Shown one piece after another: positions 6,749 through 14,509 of a stretch of 20,606 bases of DNA (the first letter of the stretch is position 1; the number at the start of each line of letters is the position of its first letter). Origin of the DNA: VFJJ01 sp031362415 (GTDB lineage: Bacteria; Actinomycetota; Acidimicrobiia; IMCC26256; VFJJ01); assembly GCA_031362415.1 (NCBI GenBank), contig JANLSK010000273.1, positions 1-20,606 of the forward strand, written 5' to 3'. Under the pieces are notes generated by a model. It saw nothing but the letters and a program-made list of their open reading frames with translations, did no database searches and had not been told where the DNA came from. Both the position numbers and the translations under genes were made by a program.

Positions 6749-9700
6749 GATTCGTGATGCAGCGTCAGGCCGTCCCAGCGCATCGCCAGGCTGGAGACGG
6801 TGTGGCTCTCCCGATGGTGGCTCAGGTGCACGATGGCAATCGCGGGGACCTCGGCGACGGTGGCCCAGAGGTCGTGACCGGTGAGGAACAGGTCGAGATC
6901 GAAATCAACCGCCAAGGCGAGGAGCTCCGATGTGGTTCCGGTGTCGATGCCGGCGAAGGCCTCGTCGAGTGCGATGAGTCGCATGGCGTCGGGTCGCCCG
7001 CTGTCGTAGTGCGCTGCGGCGGCGGCGAACAGCGGCAGGTGCAACACCGTCGCCCGTTCGCCTCCCGAGTACTTGTTGTATCGCTGCCGCGTGAGCGCGT
7101 GCTCCTCACCGTCCTCGGTGACCCGGATGGCGAAGGTGCGCCACGACCGGTAGTCGAGCACTCGGGCCAGTATCTCCCTGTAGGTCGCCTGGGGCGAGGC
7201 GGCCCGCTCGGCCCGGATCTCAGCGGCCAGGCTCTCGCGTACGACGGCGCGGCCATCGACGCCGAGCAGCGCCGGATCAGCGTCGAGCAGCTTGATCACC
7301 TCGAGCTGGTCCTCGGGGAGGTTCGTGGCCGCCACCCAGCTCAGGCGCACGCGCTTGCCGCTCGTGGTGGCATGCCGGTCGAGGGATCGGTTCATGAGCC
7401 GCACCTGGTCGCGGGCTTCGTAGGTGCGGTCGTGGAGCTGACGGCACAGCCCGTCGAGCAGGGTGTCCTCGAGGACGGCCCGCTCTTGCGCCGAGAGCAG
7501 GCTGCGATGCTCGTCCCGGCGCCCGGTGATCCGGGTCGAGAACGCCGCCACGCTCCCGGTTCCATCGGCGTCGGTGACCCACACCAGCGCCACGTCATCG
7601 GCATCATCGAGCGACGCGTGGTAGGCCGCCCCGAGATCAGACTCCAACTGCTGAAAGGCATTGAGCACCTGGGTTTTGGTGCGGTGACGCTGCTCGGCGG
7701 TGGCGCTGACGCCGGTCGTGGCCCGATGCGCAGCGTCGGCCAACCCGTCGAGCCAGCGGTCGAGATCATCGGCGACGGCTATCGGCCCGTGTGGAGTGAC
7801 CTCCCGGGGATCGGCTGCGATGCCCACCTCGGTCGCATCGGTCACATCGGGCGGGACGGTCACATCGGGCGGGACGGTCACATCGAGGACGTCGGTCACA
7901 TCGGGCGGGACGGTCACGTCGAGGATGACCCGCAGCTCGGGTCGGTTGAGCACCCTCACCCGTTCCCTCGCAGCCAGGCGCTGACGGGCGGCAACCTCGC
8001 GCTCGGCAACGGAGCGCTCCGCCGCCGCACTCGTCCGCCCCACGGCATCGATCGACGCTCGCTCGCGGGTGACTCCGGCCTGCTCCTCGGCACGGGCTGC
8101 GTCGAGCTCGTCGGCCAATCGGGTCAGGTTGGCCAGCACCTCGGCGGCGTCGATCCCGATCGCGTCCTCAATGGTCGCCAATGCGTGCCTGCGCTCGTCG
8201 CGCACCCGCGCCCGATCGACGGTCTCGGCGCCGGCTGCGTTGAGGTCACGACCGGCCCTCTCGACCTCGACCGCAGTGTCTTCGACGCGCCGAAACGCCC
8301 GATCTCGCTCGGTCGCGCCGGCCACGAGGTCGCGGATCGAGCGCTCGAATCCCCGCAACGATCGGCCGAACTCATCGATGGCCAACCGGTCCGAAGGGAG
8401 AGCCAGGCGTGCGGCGATCAGCCGGAGCTCATCGTGGAGCTGCGCCGCTCGGCGGGCATGCTCGTCGCGACGAACCGTCGTCGCGACAAGCACCCGGCGG
8501 CGCTCGACGAGCGTTGCCGAGCTGCGCTCGACGACACGTTCTGCCGCTGCGACCTCGTCGGTCGAGGGCACCGCGACGATCGCCTCATCGAGCTGGACCG
8601 ATCGCGCAGCCGAGATGTCGATCGCCAACCTGATAGCAGCAACCTCTGCGTCGAGCAGGCCGATCGCCCGATCGAGCTCGGCGATCCGACGTGCCCGCCG
8701 CTCGGCCCTGGCTGCGGTACCGATGTACTCGGCGTGCGGCTTGGACGCGGCCCCGACGAGCGGACCCAGGCCGAAGCGCCCCTGAGGGTCGAGGTACGCG
8801 CCCGTCGGCGAGGGGGCGTCCGTCACCTCGCCCGCGTCGCTCTCGTTGGCGTCGGAGCTACCAGCCCCAACAGAACCAGCCCCGGTCGCTGCCCCGGTCG
8901 CACGTCCCAATCGCAGGGCCACGGTGGCGAGGACAGCCTCGATGTCGGGACGCGAGACACCGTGGCGTTCGGCGGTTTCGTCATCGACGAAGAGCACGTC
9001 GAGGAGGCTGGGCCCGGAGCTGGCAGCCCCCGCGGCCACGAACGTGTCGAGCACGCCCTCGACGGTGCCGTCGGGTGCGACCCACGCGTCGAGCAACCCG
9101 GCAGCTTCGAGCCCGGCCTCCAGGCGCCCCCGCTCGTCGTCGCCGACACCATGACCGAACTCGACCAGCCGCCACAACGGGGCGCCGGGACGACCGGCCC
9201 GATCGGCGTCACGTGTCGTCGGAGCACGAGGCTCGTCGTCGCGCTCGGACGCGATGGTGATCCGCTCGGCGCACAACGCGTCCCGGCGCCGACCGACCTC
9301 GACCTCAAGCGATTCGAGGTGCGCCCGCTTGACGGCAGCGTCACGACGACGGGCGTCGAAGCGCCGGCCCGCCTCCTCTCCTAGCGCGGGAACCGCCCGG
9401 GATCTGAGACCGTCAACCATCGGGCTGGCGTCATCGAGCGGCTCGAGCTCAACGGCGCCGGGCCCGACGGGCGCGTCGAGCGCCACGAGTGCCACGAGCG
9501 CTTCGACATCGGCCGGTTCGACGACCTCACGGGTGAGACCCCAGGCGACGATCGCCTCGACCAACCGTCGCCGGGCCGCCTGACCGTCTGCCTCGGCCAG
9601 GCCCAGCTCCGCCTGCGCCAGCTCGAGTGCCTCACGACTGGTTGCGAGCTCGATGTCGGCCCGGTCGAGCGCGGCTCGCGCTGCCTCCCAACGTCGCGAT

Positions 9701-11070
9701 ACCCCGTCAACCTGCCGGTGCTCGTCGCGACGCCGCTCGACGATCACATCGAGGCTGTTCGCGAGCTCCCCGGCGTTGGTCTGCTCGATGACGTCGAGCA
9801 GGGACACGTGCTCGGACAGGACCGACTCGGCACTGGCCCGCAACGCCGATGCGGCCAGACCCAGACGGGCTCGGGCGGCGTCGAGGTCGTGTCGGGCACG
9901 CCCGTGGCGTCGGTTGGCGTCGTCCGAGCGAGCGGACATCACGTCGTGTCGTTGCCCCGCAGCGATCAGCTCCCGCTCGGCATCGTGCACCCGAGCTCGT
10001 AGGTCTTCCAACTGCACCACGGCCCGGTAGGCGTCGGACCGTTGCAGCGCCTCACGTTCCTCGCCGAAGCGACCGATGAGCTGCCTGACTGCGGCCACCT
10101 CTCCCTCAGCCTGCAACCTGGCCTCGGTGGCGTCGTCGCGCAGGCGGCCAGCGACGGACTCGGCACGCTCGGCCTCCACGAACGCTCGTCGCGTCGCCAA
10201 CACCTCGTCGACCCGGGTGCGGGCGACCACGCGCACGTACGGGCGGTAGGCCCGCAAGAAGGTTTCGGTGGCGCGACAGGCTCGATCGAGTCGGTCGAGC
10301 TCGCGTTGCACGGCCTCCAGATCGTCGAAGCTGCGGGCGCCTTCGGCGAGAAGATCGTCGTCGAGGGGGCGCAGCCCGGCCGAGAGCGTGCTCGACAGGC
10401 GCGCCAGGTCGAGATCCTTGGCCAGCTGGGGCCGCCTGAGGAACAGCACGAGCTGCACCAAGGCTTCGTAGCGTTCGACGCCGAGGCCGAACACCTCCGC
10501 GTCAACCCGCTGACGGTAGGCGCTCGACTGCTCGAAGACGGCATCGCTTCCAAGAACGTCGCTGAGCTGACGCCGGGTGAGCGGCCGTCGCTCCGGGTCG
10601 AGCAGCGACCAGCCGTCACCCATGGGCTGATCGGTCACGAAGTACCAGGACGTGACCCGAGGGTCGGAACGGACCGCCCGCAACCCGGCGCCGATCACGA
10701 CGGTCCGGGGGTCGTCGCCGTCGCGGCGCAGCTCCATCCACGCGTAGCCGATCACCGAGTCGCGTCCGTCGCGGTACAGCAGGTTGTCGCGCATGGTGCG
10801 CCCGGTACCCGAGAACGGGTCGAGTCGTTGCGGAGCCAGGTTGGCGTCGAGAAGAAACGGGAACAGCAGCTCGAGGGCCTTGGTCTTGCCCGACCCGTTG
10901 GCACCGCGCAACACCAGACGCCCACCTGCGAAGTGGAACTCCTGTTCCGTGTAGTCCCAGAGGTTGACCAGGCCGGCGCGAGCCGGACGAAACCGGGCGG
11001 TCGACTCTGGTCGTGACGCCACGATCGTCGGATCGTCGGATGCGTCCCCAGTCGTGGTTCCGTCGGTCAC
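6745..11070 (-). CDS. jetC: Wadjet JetC: SMC-like ATPase (TIGR02680 family)
   Basis: A 1441-residue SMC-family ATPase, the motor of the Wadjet complex. It is related to MukB, and by analogy with studied Wadjet systems it dimerises, binds JetA/JetB and extrudes DNA loops. The N-terminal ATP-binding lobe carries Walker A GANGSGKT (56-63). The C-terminal lobe carries the ABC signature YSGGE (1334-1338), Walker B RLIALDE (1364-1370) and D-loop AGID (1373-1376), followed by the switch histidine region LTGHDLW. Between the lobes lies a long heptad-rich Arg/Glu/Ala coiled coil. A mid-protein Gly/Ser-rich insert and a conserved LDPQGRFGLGPLVG region probably mark the hinge. A six-residue repeat, V-P-P-D-V-T, lies near residues 1047-1077. 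GTG 11070 overlaps the jetB stop by four bases; its stop overlaps the jetD GTG. Long open frames on the opposite strand are high-GC shadows. Confidence 0.93.
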   Translation of the reverse strand: MTDGTTTGDASDDPTIVASRPESTARFRPARAGLVNLWDYTEQEFHFAGGRLVLRGANGSGKTKALELLFPFLLDANLAPQRLDPFSGTGRTMRDNLLYRDGRDSVIGYAWMELRRDGDDPRTVVIGAGLRAVRSDPRVTSWYFVTDQPMGDGWSLLDPERRPLTRRQLSDVLGSDAVFEQSSAYRQRVDAEVFGLGVERYEALVQLVLFLRRPQLAKDLDLARLSSTLSAGLRPLDDDLLAEGARSFDDLEAVQRELDRLDRACRATETFLRAYRPYVRVVARTRVDEVLATRRAFVEAERAESVAGRLRDDATEARLQAEGEVAAVRQLIGRFGEEREALQRSDAYRAVVQLEDLRARVHDAERELIAAGQRHDVMSARSDDANRRHGRARHDLDAARARLGLAASALRASAESVLSEHVSLLDVIEQTNAGELANSLDVIVERRRDEHRQVDGVSRRWEAARAALDRADIELATSREALELAQAELGLAEADGQAARRRLVEAIVAWGLTREVVEPADVEALVALVALDAPVGPGAVELEPLDDASPMVDGLRSRAVPALGEEAGRRFDARRRDAAVKRAHLESLEVEVGRRRDALCAERITIASERDDEPRAPTTRDADRAGRPGAPLWRLVEFGHGVGDDERGRLEAGLEAAGLLDAWVAPDGTVEGVLDTFVAAGAASSGPSLLDVLFVDDETAERHGVSRPDIEAVLATVALRLGRATGAATGAGSVGAGSSDANESDAGEVTDAPSPTGAYLDPQGRFGLGPLVGAASKPHAEYIGTAARAERRARRIAELDRAIGLLDAEVAAIRLAIDISAARSVQLDEAIVAVPSTDEVAAAERVVERSSATLVERRRVLVATTVRRDEHARRAAQLHDELRLIAARLALPSDRLAIDEFGRSLRGFERSIRDLVAGATERDRAFRRVEDTAVEVERAGRDLNAAGAETVDRARVRDERRHALATIEDAIGIDAAEVLANLTRLADELDAARAEEQAGVTRERASIDAVGRTSAAAERSVAEREVAARQRLAARERVRVLNRPELRVILDVTVPPDVTDVLDVTVPPDVTVPPDVTDATEVGIAADPREVTPHGPIAVADDLDRWLDGLADAAHRATTGVSATAEQRHRTKTQVLNAFQQLESDLGAAYHASLDDADDVALVWVTDADGTGSVAAFSTRITGRRDEHRSLLSAQERAVLEDTLLDGLCRQLHDRTYEARDQVRLMNRSLDRHATTSGKRVRLSWVAATNLPEDQLEVIKLLDADPALLGVDGRAVVRESLAAEIRAERAASPQATYREILARVLDYRSWRTFAIRVTEDGEEHALTRQRYNKYSGGERATVLHLPLFAAAAAHYDSGRPDAMRLIALDEAFAGIDTGTTSELLALAVDFDLDLFLTGHDLWATVAEVPAIAIVHLSHHRESHTVSSLAMRWDGLTLHHES
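7841..7930. repeat. Five-unit 18-base tandem repeat within jetC
   Basis: Five consecutive 18-base units begin at 7841, 7859, 7877, 7895 and 7913. Three are identical (GTCACATCGGGCGGGACG) and two diverged. On the coding strand they give hexapeptides of the form VPPDVT / DVLDVT / ILDVT in the C-terminal coiled-coil arm of JetC. Confidence 0.9.
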
Positions 11071-12794
11071 GGGGCGTCCGTCCCGAAGAGGCCGAGCTGG
11101 TCGTCATCACTGTCAGCGCGCCCCCGTGGCGATTCCGGTGGCGGTCCGGCTCGGTAGCGCCAGACGGGCGCAACCAGCACCAACAGCGGTTCGCCGCCGA
11201 GGTTCCCGCCGGATCTCGACGGGTCGGACGGGTCGAACGGGATCCGGGTCGTCCACACCAAGCGGCCCAGATCGAACGACTCCAGCTCGGCCAGCGCCAC
11301 GCGGAGGGCCTCGGCGGGATCGTCACGGAGGTCGCGGCGCACGCCGGGGGTGGTGGCCACCAGGTCGGAGACGATATCGGAGAGCTCATCCATCGACCAC
11401 GCCGGGACGAGAGCGACCGGTTCGACGGGCTTCGGCGCTGCGGAATCTGTCGAGTCGTCCATCTCGGTCGAACCATCCGTGTCGGTCGGGTCGTCGAACC
11501 GTGAGTGCACCTCGGCGGGATCGGGCTGGTCGCGTTCAAGCGAGCCGGGCGGCCCGGCCCCGTCGAAGCGTGCTGCTCGCAGCGCGGCGTCGAGCAGCGC
11601 CGTCAGGTGGAGGTGGGTTTCATCGCGCCGAGGCTGCACGACACGCAAGCTCGCCGGCTCGTTCGTGAGCCGGTCGGCCAACAGCAACGCCAGCTGCGAT
11701 CCCGAGCCCCCCGACGGGAAGGCGCGGTCGCTGGCATCACCGTTCGGGTCGATGAGCGCAACGCCCTCGGCCCGCCGTTCGACCGGGAGCCCGCACAGCC
11801 TCTCGAGATCGTCGACGAGGCGACCACCGACCCGGCGCAGCCAGGCCTGCTCGTCAGGCAGGAGATCGCTGTAGAGCACCGATGGGTCCTCGATCACACT
11901 GCGGAGCACCCGTTGGCGCACCCGAGCCCGACGCTCGTCACGACTGTCGCCGTGCGTCTCGGCAAATCGTTGGGCGACGCTCGTCAGATCTCGGAGTCCC
12001 AGTGACGGCACGAGGAGGTGGACCACGTCATCGGCCACGTCGTAGAGGGCCTCGGCACCAACGTCGGCTTCGGTGGCGCCGGCCCGAAGCCGCAGTGCCT
12101 CGTGCTCCTCTAGCCAGCGCACCGCATCGACGAAGGCCAGCCGCTGCTGGTGCTGGTCGGGATCGAACCCGAGCCCGACGATCTCGGCGGCGTCCGATCG
12201 CAACCGGTCGGCCAGATCACTCAGCAACACCTGGGATCCCGTCCGCAGGAGCACCGCCGAGAGGAGGCAGAGATACGTGTAGCGACGATGATCGAAGACC
12301 CGTCGCCCCGAGCCCGCCACGGCCGGCCGACTGGCATCGAGCCGCACCGGACGCTTGACGAGGCGAGCGCACTCGCTGCCGACCTCGAGGCGGTAACGCA
12401 GGAGCGTCTCGATGTCGTCCCGAAGTGGCGACTCGAAGCGCCGCACCGCGGTCAGACGAGCCGCTTCCGACGGGCGCACGAACGGATCCTTCAGCAGCGA
12501 GCAGACGATGCGCTGGTACTCGGCCAGCTCCACATCGCGAACACCACGGGCCACCCGCTGGGCCGCCGGATCATGCTCGCTGGCGCCGGTCGAGCTGTCT
12601 TCGGTGAGCGACACGGTCTCACGGTTCTCGCTCACGACACGGCCTCGCTCACGACAGGCCTCCCGCCCAGACCGGGCTCCACGCCCAAACGGGACTCCAT
12701 ACCCAGGCCGGGCTCCATACCCAGACCGGGCTCCATACCCAGACCGGACTCCAGGCCCAGAGCGGCCCGCCCGCCCAGACCGGGAATCGAGCAT
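11067..12794 (-). CDS. jetB: Wadjet JetB: DUF2398/TIGR02678-type subunit with Gly/Arg repeat N-terminus
   Basis: With ATG 12794 this is a 575-residue protein. JetB is a MukE-like (KITE/winged-helix) non-SMC subunit that bridges the JetA kleisin and the JetC heads. The conserved DUF2398 part begins near residue 75 (AAQRVARGVRDVELAEYQRIVCSLL) and includes RRYTYLCLLSAVLLRTGSQVLLSDLADRL, a winged-helix-like region. An acidic Asp/Thr/Ser stretch precedes the C-terminal domain ending DDQLGLFGTDAP. Residues 3-44 are seven Gly/Arg/Ser/Tyr hexapeptides encoded by an 18-base tandem array. ATG 12794 is 13 bases past the jetA stop. An alternative is GTG 12635 (VSENRET, 522 residues), which would leave the array untranslated. 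Open frame further upstream to 12938 lies over jetA and has no family resemblance. The stop overlaps the jetC GTG by four bases. The start is the main doubt. Confidence 0.88.
   Translation of the reverse strand: MLDSRSGRAGRSGPGVRSGYGARSGYGARPGYGVPFGRGARSGREACRERGRVVSENRETVSLTEDSSTGASEHDPAAQRVARGVRDVELAEYQRIVCSLLKDPFVRPSEAARLTAVRRFESPLRDDIETLLRYRLEVGSECARLVKRPVRLDASRPAVAGSGRRVFDHRRYTYLCLLSAVLLRTGSQVLLSDLADRLRSDAAEIVGLGFDPDQHQQRLAFVDAVRWLEEHEALRLRAGATEADVGAEALYDVADDVVHLLVPSLGLRDLTSVAQRFAETHGDSRDERRARVRQRVLRSVIEDPSVLYSDLLPDEQAWLRRVGGRLVDDLERLCGLPVERRAEGVALIDPNGDASDRAFPSGGSGSQLALLLADRLTNEPASLRVVQPRRDETHLHLTALLDAALRAARFDGAGPPGSLERDQPDPAEVHSRFDDPTDTDGSTEMDDSTDSAAPKPVEPVALVPAWSMDELSDIVSDLVATTPGVRRDLRDDPAEALRVALAELESFDLGRLVWTTRIPFDPSDPSRSGGNLGGEPLLVLVAPVWRYRAGPPPESPRGRADSDDDQLGLFGTDAP
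12667..12792. repeat. Seven-unit 18-base tandem array at the jetA-jetB junction
   Basis: Units start at 12667, 12685, 12703, 12721, 12739, 12757 and 12775. All begin with CCA and have the consensus CCAGACCGGGCTCCATAC, with the outer units more diverged. The array ends two bases inside the proposed jetB ATG. If translated it encodes seven hexapeptides of the type G-A-R-S-G-Y. No spacers separate the units, so it is not a CRISPR array. Confidence 0.93.
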
Positions 12795-12807
12795 CGGCCG
12801 TTCCCGG

Positions 12808-14373
12808 TCATCGTCCGGCCACCGTGACCTCCACGCCGCGGAGCCTGAGCACCCCGGTCTCGGCCTGCACGATGCAGTCGCTCTCGGCCGCCGTAACCCG
12901 CACGTGGACAGGTCCCATGGTTGCCACGGCAACCTCACCGGCGACCGGCACCCCGGCGACCAGCGCCAGATCGACGAGGCGCAGCAACGCTCCCAGCTCC
13001 GCTGCGCTCAACACGCGTGTGCCGAGCGCCCCTGCCGCCAGTGAGCGGGTGGCGGTCTGCTCCGCGTCGAGCAGGTGCTGCTCACGTCGGCGCATTCGCT
13101 CACGGTCGCGGCGATCGTCGGGAACGGCTGCGGTGGACCCCGGCGAGGGGACCCGGCCCCGATCGCGAAGCGACGACGGCACCAGCACCCGGGGTCCGTC
13201 GACCCACGGCGTCGAGGGTGGATGGTCGTCGGGCTCGTCGAGGGTACGCGCCAAGTGGCGAGACCCTCCCAGACCGAAACACACGTCGAACAGAGCGTGG
13301 GCGGCGACGGTCCCGTCCGGGCGCTCATGCAGGCCCCAGAACCAGCGGGCCAGCTCGACCATGTCCGTCGCCCGGCTGGCCCCCCGACCGCGCACCTCCA
13401 TGAGGCGGCGCAGGAGGCCCGTGAGCTCGCGCACGGCTGTGGTGGTGCGCCGATCGAGCTCGGCGACGCGAGATCGTCCGTCGACAGCGGCGAACCACGC
13501 CACCAGGCCGTCCCACCGCTGCCCCCACGCCACGCGGCGTTGCTCGATGTCGAGGAACACCGCGTCGTCAGCGTCAGCCACCAACTCGATGAGCCGCTCG
13601 GCCCCCTGGGGGCCTTGGGCCTGGGGGCCTTGGGCCTGGAGGCGCCGAATGTGTCCGGCGATCACGGGTGCCCACCGGCCGAGCTCGTCGAGGAAGCCGT
13701 ACAGGTGCCCGAGGAGCAGATCCTTGAGCTCGACGAAACGCTCCGCCCGCACGTCGGCCTCCTGGGCCAGTGCTCCGACCAACACGTAGAACTGCGCAGC
13801 CCGTTCGGCGAGCTGGCGGACAACGACATCGATCCGGTTCAGCAGCACCAGCGCTGTCTGGCCATCATCGAGATCCACGGCATCGTGGAGGGCCGCCAGA
13901 TCGTCGGCGATCGAGCGCAGGACGAACCCTTGGAGACGCCCCTCCCCGGGCGTGGCCTCGAGCAACTCCCGCACGCCCCGGTAAGCCCGCTCGCCCAACT
14001 CGCTGAAGCGGTAGACGGGCCGCCGACGGCGGTACTCCTCGATGGAGGCCACGAGGGCCGAGTCCCAAGCTCGTTCCAGCACCCCCCAGGCGACGAGCTG
14101 GTCGAGATAACGCACGGCGCCATCCTGGTCGACCGGTCCGCCGTTCGCTCCCGGAAGGGCCACGATGTCCTGGGGGCGCAGCTGGACTGCGTATCGGGCC
14201 TGGGCCGCCTCGAACGCCTCGAGGATCGCGAGGTAGGTGTGCCGCTCCGGCGCCCCTACCCAGGCGAGCAGACGAAGCCGCTCCTCGCGACCGACATCAC
14301 GGCCGAGCGGCTCCCTCCGGGGTTCGTCGTGGGGGCTGGTGGCGGAGGGCTCGGTCGGGCGGGCGTCGAGCAC
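12808..14373 (-). CDS. jetA: Wadjet JetA: DUF2397/TIGR02677-type kleisin-like subunit
   Basis: A 521-residue protein, first gene of the Wadjet operon. JetA is the kleisin-like (MukF-related) subunit that links the JetC heads. The conserved region starts about residue 32 (LRLLAWVGAPERHTYLAILEAFEAAQ) and includes a winged-helix-like stretch (about 84-125: QDGAVRYLDQLVAWGVLERAW, then RRPVYRFSELGERAYRGV). A long helical middle and a C-terminal domain ending VLRLRGVEVTVAGR follow. A duplicated QAQGP unit lies near 245-254 and interrupts the helical middle. GTG 14373 is the only start upstream of the conserved part. There is no Shine-Dalgarno, but a TAGCGT -10-like hexamer ends six bases before it, suggesting a leaderless mRNA. 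The stop is 13 bases before the jetB ATG. Divergent from the kinase-fold gene on the plus strand. Confidence 0.9.
   Translation of the reverse strand: MLDARPTEPSATSPHDEPRREPLGRDVGREERLRLLAWVGAPERHTYLAILEAFEAAQARYAVQLRPQDIVALPGANGGPVDQDGAVRYLDQLVAWGVLERAWDSALVASIEEYRRRRPVYRFSELGERAYRGVRELLEATPGEGRLQGFVLRSIADDLAALHDAVDLDDGQTALVLLNRIDVVVRQLAERAAQFYVLVGALAQEADVRAERFVELKDLLLGHLYGFLDELGRWAPVIAGHIRRLQAQGPQAQGPQGAERLIELVADADDAVFLDIEQRRVAWGQRWDGLVAWFAAVDGRSRVAELDRRTTTAVRELTGLLRRLMEVRGRGASRATDMVELARWFWGLHERPDGTVAAHALFDVCFGLGGSRHLARTLDEPDDHPPSTPWVDGPRVLVPSSLRDRGRVPSPGSTAAVPDDRRDRERMRRREQHLLDAEQTATRSLAAGALGTRVLSAAELGALLRLVDLALVAGVPVAGEVAVATMGPVHVRVTAAESDCIVQAETGVLRLRGVEVTVAGR
13611..13640. repeat. Two-copy 15-base tandem repeat within jetA
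   Basis: GGCCTTGGGCCTGG plus one base occurs at 13611-13625 and 13626-13640. On the coding strand it gives a repeated Q-A-Q-G-P unit in JetA. Confidence 0.85.
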
Positions 14374-14379
14374 GAGGCC

Positions 14380-14385
14380 ACGCTA
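14380..14385 (-). promoter_or_regulatory. Candidate -10 element of the jet operon
   Basis: On the minus strand TAGCGT (fits TANNNT) ends six bases before the GTG of jetA, so transcription could begin at the start codon. No convincing -35 box is visible. The same geometry occurs at the DUF222/HNH gene. Confidence 0.4.
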
Positions 14386-14405
14386 CCCGGGCGAGCCCTT
14401 CGCAG

Positions 14406-14437
14406 CCTGTGGCCTGGGCCCCCTGTGGCCTGGGCCT
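14406..14437. repeat. Two-copy 16-base tandem repeat in the jetA / phosphotransferase intergenic region
   Basis: CCTGTGGCCTGGGCC plus one base is present at 14406-14421 and 14422-14437. It lies in the 136-base divergent promoter region between jetA and the plus-strand kinase gene. The similarity to the jetA internal repeat (GGCCTGGG core) suggests the same slippage-prone sequence. Confidence 0.8.
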
Positions 14438-14465
14438 TGGGGTGTGTGCTCGTCGGCGGCCGCCG

Positions 14466-14471
14466 GTACGC
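14466..14471 (+). promoter_or_regulatory. Candidate -10 element of the phosphotransferase gene
   Basis: TACGCT fits TANNNT and would place a transcription start about 32 bases before GTG 14510, leaving a leader that holds the GGAGGAG ribosome site. No clear -35 box. Confidence 0.3.
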
Positions 14472-14495
14472 TCCCGACCGGAACGACGACCGTCC

Positions 14496-14502
14496 GGAGG
14501 AG
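14496..14502 (+). promoter_or_regulatory. Ribosome binding site of the phosphotransferase gene
   Basis: GGAGGAG, seven bases before GTG 14510. It decides the start in a frame that is open much further upstream. Confidence 0.7.
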
Positions 14503-14509
14503 CAGCGCC

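Noticed and set aside
4898..6757. A 619-codon plus-strand open frame over the PAP2 gene and jetD
   Set aside because: It crosses two genes with recognisable domains in other frames and shows no motif of its own.
6670..9384. A 904-codon open frame on the plus strand, antisense to jetC
   Set aside because: It lies fully within the well-supported jetC gene, its translation is low-complexity Arg/Gly/Asp-rich with no family motif, and long antisense frames are expected in high-GC DNA.
12667..12792. Possible CRISPR array
   Set aside because: The units are 18 bases, directly adjacent without spacers, and are in frame with JetB. No cas gene is in the window.
12795..12938. Longer JetB N-terminus from an ATG at 12938
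   Set aside because: It would overlap the end of jetA by about 130 bases and its residues do not resemble the family. ATG 12794 is just past the jetA stop.
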